From: Sphingomonadaceae bacterium
GTDB lineage: Bacteria > Pseudomonadota > Alphaproteobacteria > Sphingomonadales > Sphingomonadaceae
Assembly (NCBI GenBank): GCA_947451875.1
Contig: CANGBE010000015.1
Location: 1 to 14,092 of the forward strand
Direction: 5' to 3'
Length of the DNA: 14,092 nt
A program made the position numbers and the translations under genes. This document shows, in pieces, positions 1 to 7,372 of this stretch; within the stretch, counting starts at the first letter, position 1, and each line of letters begins with the position of its first letter. The notes beneath the pieces are model-generated. The model saw nothing but the letters and a program-made list of their open reading frames with translations. It searched no databases and was not told the origin of the DNA.

Positions 1-1
1 C

Positions 2-1693
2 CCGCTCTATGTCGGCGACCCCGGCGTCGGCAAGACGGCTATTGCCGAGGGTCTGGCGCGCAAAATCGTTGAAGGCGACGTGCCCGAGGTGTTAAATCCA
101 GCGGTGATCTATTCGCTCGATATGGGCGCGCTGCTGGCCGGCACCCGCTATCGTGGCGATTTCGAAGAACGGCTCAAGCAGGTGGTAACCGAGCTGGAAA
201 AGATGCCCGACGCGATCCTGTTCATCGATGAGATTCATACAGTCATCGGAGCTGGCGCGACCAGTGGTGGGGCGATGGATGCCTCGAACCTGCTCAAGCC
301 CGCGCTGTCCGGCGGCACGATCCGCTGCATCGGCTCGACCACTTACAAGGAATTCCGCAACCACTTCGAAAAGGACCGCGCCCTGCTCCGCCGGTTCCAG
401 AAGATCGATGTCAACGAGCCAACGATCCCCGATACGATCAAGATCCTGAAAGGACTGCGCTCGGTTTTCGAAGACCACCACAAGGTCCGCTACACGCCCG
501 ACGCGATCAAGACGGCAGTAGAGTTGTCGGCCCGCTACATCAATGACCGCAAGCTTCCCGACAAGGCGATCGATGTGATCGACGAAGTGGGCGCGATGCA
601 GATGCTGTTGCCACCCAGCCGCCGCAAGAAGACGATCACTGCGCGCGAGATAGAACAGGTGATTGCGACGATGGCGCGCATCCCGCCCAAATCGGTCTCG
701 TCTGACGACAAGAAGGTGCTCGAACACCTTGATCGCGATCTGAAGCGCGTCGTTTTCGGGCAGGACAAGGCGATCTCGGTGCTTTCCACCGCGATGAAGC
801 TGAGCCGTGCGGGCCTGCGTGATCCCGACAAGCCAATCGGCTCATTCCTGTTCTCCGGCCCGACCGGCGTCGGCAAGACCGAAGTTGCACGCCAGCTGTC
901 CGACATCATGGGCATCCCGCTGGTGCGCTTTGACATGTCAGAATACATGGAGCGCCACTCGGTAAGCCGCCTGATCGGCGCACCTCCGGGCTATGTCGGC
1001 TTTGATCAGGGCGGTCTGCTGACCGATGCCATCGACCAACAGCCGCACTGCGTCCTGCTGCTCGATGAAATCGAAAAGGCCCACCCCGATCTGTTCAATA
1101 TCCTGCTGCAGGTGATGGATAACGGGCGACTGACCGATCACCACGGCAAGACAGTGGACTTCCGCAATGTCGTGCTGATCATGACCACCAATGCCGGGGC
1201 CAGCGACATGGCCAAGCAGGGCATCGGCTTTGGCGACGTATCCAAGGCGGATGCCGGCGACGAGGCGGTCAAGAAGATGTTCAGCCCCGAATTCCGCAAC
1301 CGGCTCGATGCGATTGTGCCATTCGATTACCTGCTGACAGAGGTGATCAGCCGAGTGGTCGACAAGTTCATCCTCCAGCTTGAACTGCAGCTGGCGGACC
1401 AGAACGTCCATATCCAGTTCGACGGCGAATCACGACTGTGGCTGGGCAAGCGCGGCTATGACAAGCTCTATGGCGCAAGGCCAATGGCCCGCCTGATCCA
1501 GGAGAAGGTCAAACAGCCGCTCGCCGAGGAACTGCTGTTTGGCAAGCTGGCCCATGGCGGCGAAGTTCAGGTTTCGGTGAAGGAAGACGCGCTGAACTTT
1601 GAACTGACCCCGGCACCGCCGAAGCTGGTAAAGCGCAAGGAACCGAAGGCCGAACCGAAGGGTAAAGCCAAGCCGCAGAAGGCGAAGGATTGA
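2..1693 (+). CDS. clpA: ATP-dependent Clp protease ATP-binding subunit ClpA (5' end outside window)
   Basis: AAA+ unfoldase that feeds substrates, including N-end-rule proteins delivered by ClpS, to the ClpP peptidase in the cytoplasm. The frame is open from base 2 and gives 563 residues. ClpA is usually about 770, so roughly 200 N-terminal residues (N-domain and start of D1) lie upstream. Visible in order, counted from the first full codon: D1 Walker A GDPGVGKT (5-12), pore region GTRYRGDFEER, D1 Walker B IDEIH (around 76), D2 Walker A GPTGVGKT (286-293), D2 Walker B LLLDEIEKAH (around 355), and the ClpP-docking tripeptide IGF (408-410). There is no ClpB/ClpC middle domain between D1 and D2, and the IGF loop excludes ClpB, so ClpA is the best call. 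The last 25 or so residues are a Lys/Pro/Ala-rich tail, variable between species. clpS would be expected upstream but cannot be seen. Confidence 0.95.
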   Translation, partial: PLYVGDPGVGKTAIAEGLARKIVEGDVPEVLNPAVIYSLDMGALLAGTRYRGDFEERLKQVVTELEKMPDAILFIDEIHTVIGAGATSGGAMDASNLLKPALSGGTIRCIGSTTYKEFRNHFEKDRALLRRFQKIDVNEPTIPDTIKILKGLRSVFEDHHKVRYTPDAIKTAVELSARYINDRKLPDKAIDVIDEVGAMQMLLPPSRRKKTITAREIEQVIATMARIPPKSVSSDDKKVLEHLDRDLKRVVFGQDKAISVLSTAMKLSRAGLRDPDKPIGSFLFSGPTGVGKTEVARQLSDIMGIPLVRFDMSEYMERHSVSRLIGAPPGYVGFDQGGLLTDAIDQQPHCVLLLDEIEKAHPDLFNILLQVMDNGRLTDHHGKTVDFRNVVLIMTTNAGASDMAKQGIGFGDVSKADAGDEAVKKMFSPEFRNRLDAIVPFDYLLTEVISRVVDKFILQLELQLADQNVHIQFDGESRLWLGKRGYDKLYGARPMARLIQEKVKQPLAEELLFGKLAHGGEVQVSVKEDALNFELTPAPPKLVKRKEPKAEPKGKAKPQKAKD

Positions 1694-1701
1694 GCTGAGG
1701 G

Positions 1702-1737
1702 CGAATTGATCCTGATCGATTGACCAGCATCAATTCG
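1702..1737 (+). repeat. Inverted repeat just after clpA
   Basis: CGAATTGAT (1702-1710) and ATCAATTCG (1729-1737) are perfect 9-base complements around an 18-base loop, starting 9 bases after the clpA stop. The stem is AT-rich for this sequence and no clear T-tract follows, so this is at best a weak clpA terminator or an mRNA 3'-end stabiliser. Confidence 0.35.
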
Positions 1738-1747
1738 TCTTGCAGCC

Positions 1748-1796
1748 CGGCCTCCTAAGGTGATCCTGTCACCATTCGCCTGTTCGCCGGAGGCCG
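1748..1796 (+). promoter_or_regulatory. Structured leader that can hide the hemoglobin ribosome binding site
   Basis: The strong Shine-Dalgarno GGAGG (1789-1793) lies 7 bases before the TTG start at 1801. It is part of GGAGGCCG (1789-1796), which pairs perfectly with CGGCCTCC (1748-1755). Between the arms sits a second perfect hairpin, GGTGA (1759-1763) with TCACC (1769-1773), and a repeated TTCGCC. The pairing is seen directly. That it controls translation (as a thermometer, ligand sensor or protein site) is inference, since a GC-rich 8-base match can arise by chance. I do not recognise a known riboswitch class. Confidence 0.4.
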
Positions 1797-1800
1797 CGCC

Positions 1801-2208
1801 TTGGATGCTTTTGAGAAACCTGCGCCCACCACGCCTTATGAACGGCTGGGCGGCTTGCCTATGCTCGAGGCGATTTCGAACCACTTTTACGATCTGATGG
1901 AGCAGGACCCAGCCTATGCCGAGCTGCGCGCCATGCACGCCCCCGATCTCACCCGGATGCGCAGTGCGCTGGCGCAGTTCCTGATGGGCTGGTCTGGCGG
2001 CCCGCGTGACTGGTTCGAGGCCAATCCCGGGCGCTGCATGATGTCGGTGCATAAACCTTATGTCATCGGCCACGGTGTCGCCGGCCAATGGTCCGAAGCC
2101 ATCGGCCGGGCCATCAATGCCGAGCTGGGTGAGAGCGATCCGCCACTCGCCAAGGAAATGACCCGGGTTCTGCAGCAACTGGCACTGGGCATGGGCCGCG
2201 ACGGATAA
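1801..2208 (+). CDS. Group II truncated hemoglobin
   Basis: Small 2-on-2 globin (135 residues) that binds heme and reacts with O2, NO or related ligands in the cytoplasm; its physiological role here is unknown. The family signature is clear: PYERLGG near the N-terminus, the helix-B pair Phe29-Tyr30 (HFYDLM; B10 tyrosine), a GWSGGP stretch, the probable proximal heme ligand His84 (MMSVHKPY), and Trp97 (GQW), 13 residues after it, the G8 tryptophan typical of group II. The start is TTG, chosen because GGAGG lies 7 bases upstream and because the next in-frame ATG (1861) would remove the conserved N-terminal motif. The ATG at 1805 is out of frame. The gene sits 107 bases after clpA and 38 bases before the SulP gene. 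Translation may be limited by both the weak start and the structured leader. Confidence 0.9.
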   Translation: MDAFEKPAPTTPYERLGGLPMLEAISNHFYDLMEQDPAYAELRAMHAPDLTRMRSALAQFLMGWSGGPRDWFEANPGRCMMSVHKPYVIGHGVAGQWSEAIGRAINAELGESDPPLAKEMTRVLQQLALGMGRDG

Positions 2209-2246
2209 ACTTGCGGCCTGCCCCTGTGAGGGCCTAGCCTGAAGTC

Positions 2247-3509
2247 ATGAAGCCAAAACTGCTAACCACTATCCGGGATTACTCGCTTTCTCAGTTCCGG
2301 GGCGACGCGCTCGCAGGGATCACCGTTGCGCTGGTGGCAATCCCGCTCAGCCTCGCCATCGCTATTGCTTCGGGCGCCAGCCCCGCCACTGGGCTGATCA
2401 CCGCGATTGTCGGCGGCTTCATGATATCGCTGCTCGGCGGCAGCCGGGTACAGATCGGCGGGCCGACGGGGGCGTTCATTGTCGTGGTCTACGGCGTGAT
2501 CGCGCGCCACGGCTATGAGGGACTGGTGTTGGCAACGCTGATGGCGGGCGCGATCCTAGTGCTGGCCGGGCTTCTCAAAGCGGGAAATCTGATCGAACTG
2601 GTTCCCGAGCCGGTGGTAAACGGCTTCACCATCGGCATCGCGGTGATCATCGGATCGAGCCAGTTCAAGGACTTCCTCGGGCTGAAAACGGCGAGTCTGC
2701 CCGCGGATTTTCTGCCGAAGATGGAGGTCTTGTGGGCAGCACGAGGCAGCCTTGACTGGCTGGCGCTCGGCACCGGGCTTGCCGCCCTGCTTCTCATTCT
2801 GGTTCTGCGCCGGGCTTTTCCCAAGTGGCCCGGACTGATCTTCGCCATGGCGGCGATTTCGGGAGCCGTGGCACTGCTGCATCTGCCGGTCGATACCATT
2901 GGATCACGCTATGGCGCGCTGTCTGGCGGACTACCGATGCCTCACTTGCCAGAGATAACCTTGGCCAAGATGCGCGAACTTCTTCCATCGGCGCTGGTGA
3001 TCGCGTTCCTCGCGGCAATCGAATCGCTGCTTTCCGCCATGGTTGCCGACCGGATGATCTCTGGCAGCCACCGGCCCAATGCTGAAGTCATGGCGCAAGG
3101 CTGGGCCAATATCAGCTCTGCGCTGTTCGGGGGACTGCCCGCCACTGGCGCTATCGCCCGCACCGCAACAAATGTTCGCGCAGGCGGGCAAACGCCAGTG
3201 GCCGGGCTGGTCCATGCCGCCGCGATCCTGATCATCATGTTGGTGGCGGCACCTCTTGCTGGATTCCTCGCAATGCCGGCGCTCGCTGCGATCCTGCTTA
3301 CTACAGCATGGAACATGAGCGAGCCGCACAAATGGCCACAATACTGGGCCGCGCCAATCAGCGACCGGATTCTGCTGTTGCTGACCTGCACGCTCACCGT
3401 GCTGGCCGACCTGACCACGGCCATCGGCGTTGGAGTGGCCCTCGGTCTGGCAATGAGGCTGCGCGAAAAGGGTATCGAATCGCTGCCATGGTCGGGTCGG
3501 GACCTCTGA
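2247..3509 (+). CDS. SulP-family inorganic anion transporter lacking a STAS domain
   Basis: Inner-membrane permease of the SulP/SLC26 family, whose members carry sulfate, bicarbonate or other anions, often coupled to H+ or Na+. Family motifs: the N-terminal DALAGITVALVAIPLSLA segment, VQIGGPTGAF (about residues 70-80), NGFTIGIAVIIGSSQ (about 126-140), and the later AAIESLLSAMVADR ... NISSALFGGLPATGAIARTATN block. Hydrophobic segments cover nearly the whole 420 residues. SulP proteins are usually 500-600 residues with a cytoplasmic C-terminal STAS domain. This one stops about 25 residues after its last membrane segment. The next gene starts 41 bases later, so a STAS domain has not been lost by a simple frameshift. 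The ATG at 2247 has only a weak Shine-Dalgarno. The substrate cannot be read from the sequence; the carbonic anhydrase nearby makes bicarbonate a candidate but is not proof. Confidence 0.9.
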   Translation: MKPKLLTTIRDYSLSQFRGDALAGITVALVAIPLSLAIAIASGASPATGLITAIVGGFMISLLGGSRVQIGGPTGAFIVVVYGVIARHGYEGLVLATLMAGAILVLAGLLKAGNLIELVPEPVVNGFTIGIAVIIGSSQFKDFLGLKTASLPADFLPKMEVLWAARGSLDWLALGTGLAALLLILVLRRAFPKWPGLIFAMAAISGAVALLHLPVDTIGSRYGALSGGLPMPHLPEITLAKMRELLPSALVIAFLAAIESLLSAMVADRMISGSHRPNAEVMAQGWANISSALFGGLPATGAIARTATNVRAGGQTPVAGLVHAAAILIIMLVAAPLAGFLAMPALAAILLTTAWNMSEPHKWPQYWAAPISDRILLLLTCTLTVLADLTTAIGVGVALGLAMRLREKGIESLPWSGRDL

Positions 3510-3550
3510 CACGCCTTGCACCGCGAAACGCCACCGATTAGCGGCGGGCG

Positions 3551-4321
3551 ATGCAACACTCACTTTTCATCGCCATCCTCGTCACCGCTTTCACAGCGGC
3601 AACCCCTGCTTTTGCCGCCGATGAGGAGATCCAGGTCTACATGGACGAGATCAACCCGGCAGGGAAAGTCGGCCTAGACGTGCATGTGAACTATGTCGCC
3701 GATGGTAATGGGTCATTGGCCTACGTCGGAGCAGAATCGCCGCTCCACCGCTGGCGGATCACGCCAGAGTTTTCACTGGGGCTCGGCGGGGGGTTTGAGC
3801 TGGGTGCCTATCTTCCGGTGGCAACGATTGCTCGCGATGGTTCAGCGCGGGCGCTGGGCGCCAAGGCGCGTTTGAAGTGGTTGGCACCGCACAGGGAAAC
3901 CGGGTTCTTCTGGGGCGTGAACTGGGAGCTGGGCCGCGTTGCCCGCCGGCTCGACGAGAACCCTTGGAACAGCGAATTGAAATTCATCGCCGGTTGGCAC
4001 GACGACAAGTGGACGCTCGCGGCCAATGGCAATCTGGGATTCAAGGTTTCAGGGCCAGTACCTGCACCCGCGACCTTCGAGATCGCCACCAAGATCGGCT
4101 ACAAGGTGACTCCTGGCCTGACGCTGGGGATGGAAAGTTATAACGAGCTGGGCGAGCTGCGCGGGTTCGGGCCGCTTTCGCAGACCGAGCACACGACCTA
4201 TCTCACCGCTGATTTCGCTGTTGGCGGCTTCGATGTGAATGCCGGAATCGGCAAAGGCTATGGCAGCAACGCAGATAGCACGGTATTGAAGTTCGTAGTC
4301 GGCGTGCCGCTGGGTAACTAA
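3551..4321 (+). CDS. Exported protein of unknown function, possible outer-membrane beta-barrel
   Basis: Not recognised as a named family. The 256-residue product begins with a convincing signal peptide (hydrophobic residues 4-20, then TPAFA and a likely cut before ADEE), so export through Sec is expected. The mature part has no long hydrophobic helix. It is rich in Gly, aromatic and alternating polar/non-polar stretches, such as LGLGGGFELGAYLPV and LTAANGNLGF, and ends in a strand-like VLKFVVGVPLGN. This suits an outer-membrane or periplasmic beta-barrel, but the last residue is Asn, not the Phe/Trp typical of many barrels. It starts 41 bases after the SulP gene on the same strand, so co-transcription is likely. 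The ATG at 3551 is supported by the signal peptide; its Shine-Dalgarno is poor. Its stop shares four bases with the stop of the opposing DUF167 gene. Confidence 0.75.
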   Translation: MQHSLFIAILVTAFTAATPAFAADEEIQVYMDEINPAGKVGLDVHVNYVADGNGSLAYVGAESPLHRWRITPEFSLGLGGGFELGAYLPVATIARDGSARALGAKARLKWLAPHRETGFFWGVNWELGRVARRLDENPWNSELKFIAGWHDDKWTLAANGNLGFKVSGPVPAPATFEIATKIGYKVTPGLTLGMESYNELGELRGFGPLSQTEHTTYLTADFAVGGFDVNAGIGKGYGSNADSTVLKFVVGVPLGN

Positions 4322-4632
4322 CCCAAAACACGAAACATTTTTTCACGAGAAGTTGCGCCGCGCAACATTTCGATCCGGCTTGGGGCTAGGCCAAGCGCCC
4401 CGGCCAAAAGATCGCGCACTGCGTCATTGGCCTTGCCGTCCTCCGGTTTGGCGCGAACTTTAGCGAGCAGGCGACCGCCTTCGATAGTAAGCGCTTCCTG
4501 CTTCGCCCCAGGGGTGACGCGGACGCCCAGCCGTCCTTCGGCATCGACCAGCGCACGAACGGCATCGGGCTGTGGCTGATCGACCTTAGGACGGGCCAAG
4601 ACTTCGCCTATTCCTGCGCGGCGCGGTGGCAC
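4318..4632 (-). CDS. DUF167 family protein (YggU-like)
   Basis: Small protein of about 100 residues of the DUF167/YggU family, cytoplasmic and of unknown function although widespread. The family core is visible: LGVRVTPGAKQEAL (about residues 35-48), LLAKVRAKPEDGKANDAV (about 54-71), and a C-terminal IEMLRGATSREKMFRVLG. The start is uncertain. GTG at 4632 overlaps the carbonic anhydrase gene by 25 bases and has no clear Shine-Dalgarno. TTG at 4599 lies 8 bases after that gene's stop, with an AGG 7 bases before it, and would give 93 residues that still hold the whole conserved core. It is the last gene of the minus-strand chain that begins at hemB, and meets the exported-protein gene tail to tail. 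Confidence 0.85.
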   Translation of the reverse strand: MPPRRAGIGEVLARPKVDQPQPDAVRALVDAEGRLGVRVTPGAKQEALTIEGGRLLAKVRAKPEDGKANDAVRDLLAGALGLAPSRIEMLRGATSREKMFRVLG

Positions 4633-5165
4633 CGGGCGTTCAGGACATAGCCCTGCACGCCTATCTGCATTTCAGCCAGTTGCGCATCATTGAGATCGCG
4701 CATGAAAGCCGCAGGTCTGCCGCCCCACAGCTGGCGCGACGGAATGCGCTTGCCCGATGTCAGCATGGCCCCAGCCGCAAGCATCGCATCTGATTCAAGG
4801 TGACAGCCATCCATGGTAATTGACCCGATGCCAACGAAGCTGCGATCTTCAAGTACAGTTCCGTGCACCATCACCATATGGCCAAGCAGCACGTCATCGC
4901 CAATTATCGTGGGTAAGCCCCTGGGCCGCTTGGGGCTGGGGCTGTCACAATGGACGACCGATCCATCCTGAATATTGGACCGCGCACCAATGACGATCCG
5001 GTTGGCATCACCGCGGATCACACAGTTATACCAGATGGAAGAATCGGGCCCGATCTCGACATCGCCGATGATTCGGCAACCGGGGGCAACCCATGCGCTG
5101 TCATGGATGCGGGGGAACTTGCCATTGAACGAGGCAAGGGTAACTCCGGGAGGCGAGGCTTTCAT
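4608..5165 (-). CDS. Gamma-class carbonic anhydrase family protein (YrdA/PaaY-like)
   Basis: Left-handed beta-helix protein of the gamma carbonic anhydrase family, normally a trimer with metal sites at subunit interfaces; it may interconvert CO2 and bicarbonate. Hexapeptide-type repeats fill most of the 185 residues (APGCRIIGDVEIGPDSS, VIGARSNIQDGS and onward). The three metal histidines are present: His72 (SVVHC), His96 and His101 (GHMVMVHG). Arg51 and Asp53 (VIRGDAN) and Gln66 (NIQDG), conserved around the site, are also there. The frame is open to 5192, but ATG at 5165 is preferred: it overlaps the upstream stop as ATGA and has AGGA 7 bases before it. Compared with E. coli YrdA there are extra residues rich in Pro, Lys and Arg after the first histidine. 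Many relatives have weak or untested anhydrase activity, so the activity is inferred. Confidence 0.92.
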   Translation of the reverse strand: MKASPPGVTLASFNGKFPRIHDSAWVAPGCRIIGDVEIGPDSSIWYNCVIRGDANRIVIGARSNIQDGSVVHCDSPSPKRPRGLPTIIGDDVLLGHMVMVHGTVLEDRSFVGIGSITMDGCHLESDAMLAAGAMLTSGKRIPSRQLWGGRPAAFMRDLNDAQLAEMQIGVQGYVLNARCHRAAQE

Positions 5166-7372
5166 TGCGAGATCCTGATCAGGTTTTTCCAACGCACATA
5201 GGGCAGGATCGAGGCGTGGTCATCAGTCCATAGTCGCTTTGCCGGAGCAATGGGCGTTCGCCATGGTGACGCCGGGGCAAGGCGCCCAAGCGCTTGCAGC
5301 TGCGTGGGATCGCGCGTGATCATCACCCACAGGCTGGCAGAAAGCTCCACATCACCCGCCGGGTTATCGTCGCGCAGGGCCATGGTAAGCCCATGCTTGG
5401 CACTCGCGGCGGCGAGAACCGGTTCGAGATCGATAAAGCGGTTAGAAATGTGCACCAGCAAGACGCCGCGCGGTGACAGCACCTTGAGATATGTCTCGAG
5501 CGCCTCATCCGTCATCAGATGGAGCGGGATTGAATCAGAGGAAAAGGCGTCGATCGCCAAAAGGTCAAGACTCGCCGGGGCGGCCTTGGCCAATTCCAGC
5601 CGGGCATCGCCGATCACTATCCGGGCCTGTGGCGCGCAATCGTGAACGAAGGTGAAAGTGCCATTGCGCGAGAATTTCAGCACTGCCGGATCAATCTCGA
5701 AAATCTGCCAGTCTTCGCCCGGCTGATTGAAGCAAGCCAGCGTTCCAGTGCCAAGCCCAACTACGCCAACGCGGGGATGCGCGCCAAACAGATCTTTGGC
5801 GTGGGTAAAGACCAGCCCGGCCCCCGATCCCGGCCCATAATAGCTGAGCGGCATATCGCGCAGTTTGGGATCGAGCGATTGCTCCCCGTGCAAGGTGGAG
5901 CCGTGTGTCAGCGTCCGAATGCGGGAATCTTCATAGGTGCGAACGGTATAGATGCCGAAATAGCTGCGGCTGCGCAGGCCCTGCCAGCTATCTTTGATCG
6001 TCTGGAAGCCGCCTTGCGCAACCATGGTCATCAACAGCACGCCCAGAACCAGCCAGCGTGGGCGGACCAACAGCAGTCCGCAGAACGCCAGAACGGCCGT
6101 AGCCGACCAACGATAGACCTGTGAATCCTCGGCATAAGCAAAGTGCGAGATTTTCCAAGCTAGCAGCGCGGCGCAGATCAGTAAGGTACCCATGCCGATC
6201 TTCGCCATCTCAGAATCGAGTCCTGGCAGTTTGCGCCAATCTGGCAAAGACCTGCGCGGCAGCAAGGACGCAGCTGCAAGGACAAGGGTTGGATGCTCCC
6301 AAGACCAGTCAAACACCAAAGGCGCGATGAGTGCAGTGAACAGCCCGCCCAGCGCTCCACCAGCCGACATAGTGAGATAGAAAAGTGTCAGGTTATCTGG
6401 CTCTGGCCGCAGATCATACATCCGCGCATGGAGTGCCACGCAAATGAAGAACAGCAGACCGACTGCGGCAAAGACCGACATCAAGCCATTAGAATGGTGG
6501 GCGTCCATCGCGAGTCCACCCGCAGATAGCACCACCAGCCAAGCCAGCGCCGAAACAGCGCGCGCCGGACCGCGCCGATCGGCAAAGGCGATAACGAAGC
6601 TCAGCAAGTAGAGCCCGAGCGGAATCACCCAGAGCAGCGGCATAGCCAGCAGATCGGTTGTCAGGTGGGTGGTTGTTGAAAGCATCAGCCCCGAAGGCAC
6701 CGCCGCCAGCATCAGCCAGAGCCAGATGCGCCGCCGGGGGACTTTTGCCGCTGCTTGGGCTGGTTGCGTCGCTTGTTGCACCTGAGCATTGCGTCGCGCG
6801 AAGGCGCAGGCGGCAACCAGCAGAACCAGAAGGCCGTAACCTGCAGACCAGACCAGCGATTGCTGGCGCAGCGACAGCAGCGGCTCGGCCAGCAGGGGGT
6901 AGGCTATCAGGCCGCCAAAGCTGCCAAGGTTGGACGCGGAATAGAGCGCCCAGGGCTGTCCCGCCGCCGGATCAGCAGCATACCAGCGCTGCATCAGCGG
7001 TGCCTGCGCGGAGACCAGCAGGAAAACTGGGCCGATGCTGAGCATCAGCAGCAACGGGACCCACAGCACTTCCGCCCCGGCAGCTGGCGCGGGGAGGCCT
7101 ACCAGCCCCACCGGCAAGGTCAGCGCGGCGAGCGCAAAGAGCGTGAGATGAACCCCGGCCTGCCGCCTCAATGTCAGGCGCGACAGGTAGTGGGCATAGG
7201 CATAGCCTGCCAGCAGCAGTGCCTGATAGACCAGCATCGCAGAGTTCCACACCGCCGGCGTACCGCCCAACCGGGGCAAGACCATTCGGGCGATCATCGG
7301 CTGGATGAGGAACAGCAGGAACGATCCTGTAAGGATCGTCAGCACGAACAGGGCGCGACGGGGCCTGCTCAC
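5162..7372 (-). CDS. Fused membrane domain / spermidine synthase-like protein
   Basis: Large integral membrane protein (736 residues from the GTG at 7372). The first 450 residues or so form many hydrophobic segments, starting with ALFVLTILTGSFLLFLIQPMIARMVLP, of the kind databases call MFS-like. From about residue 505 a Rossmann methyltransferase/spermidine synthase-like domain follows: GLGTGTLA (539-546, nucleotide-binding glycine loop), FEIDP (about 558-562), IGDARLEL (about 587-594) and DAFSSDSIPLHL (608-619), where the spermidine synthase catalytic aspartate would lie. The family is common in proteobacteria, but substrate and product are unknown, so polyamine synthesis should not be assumed. 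GTG at 7372 overlaps the acetyltransferase stop as GTGA with GGGAAG just before it; a TTG at 7384 is the alternative. The stop overlaps the carbonic anhydrase ATG by 4 bases, which points to coupled translation. Confidence 0.88.
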   Translation of the reverse strand: MSRPRRALFVLTILTGSFLLFLIQPMIARMVLPRLGGTPAVWNSAMLVYQALLLAGYAYAHYLSRLTLRRQAGVHLTLFALAALTLPVGLVGLPAPAAGAEVLWVPLLLMLSIGPVFLLVSAQAPLMQRWYAADPAAGQPWALYSASNLGSFGGLIAYPLLAEPLLSLRQQSLVWSAGYGLLVLLVAACAFARRNAQVQQATQPAQAAAKVPRRRIWLWLMLAAVPSGLMLSTTTHLTTDLLAMPLLWVIPLGLYLLSFVIAFADRRGPARAVSALAWLVVLSAGGLAMDAHHSNGLMSVFAAVGLLFFICVALHARMYDLRPEPDNLTLFYLTMSAGGALGGLFTALIAPLVFDWSWEHPTLVLAAASLLPRRSLPDWRKLPGLDSEMAKIGMGTLLICAALLAWKISHFAYAEDSQVYRWSATAVLAFCGLLLVRPRWLVLGVLLMTMVAQGGFQTIKDSWQGLRSRSYFGIYTVRTYEDSRIRTLTHGSTLHGEQSLDPKLRDMPLSYYGPGSGAGLVFTHAKDLFGAHPRVGVVGLGTGTLACFNQPGEDWQIFEIDPAVLKFSRNGTFTFVHDCAPQARIVIGDARLELAKAAPASLDLLAIDAFSSDSIPLHLMTDEALETYLKVLSPRGVLLVHISNRFIDLEPVLAAASAKHGLTMALRDDNPAGDVELSASLWVMITRDPTQLQALGRLAPASPWRTPIAPAKRLWTDDHASILPYVRWKNLIRISQ

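Noticed and set aside
3510..3550. Remnant of a STAS domain after the SulP gene (frameshift)
   Set aside because: Only 41 bases separate the genes and none of the frames shows STAS-like sequence.
2931..3563. Minus-strand open frame of about 210 codons opposite the SulP gene
   Set aside because: No recognisable motif, antisense to a well-supported transporter, and no sensible ribosome binding site or neighbour arrangement.
5166..5192. Longer carbonic anhydrase start at 5192
   Set aside because: The ATG at 5165 has a well-spaced AGGA and an ATGA overlap with the preceding stop; the nine extra residues lie wholly inside the upstream gene.
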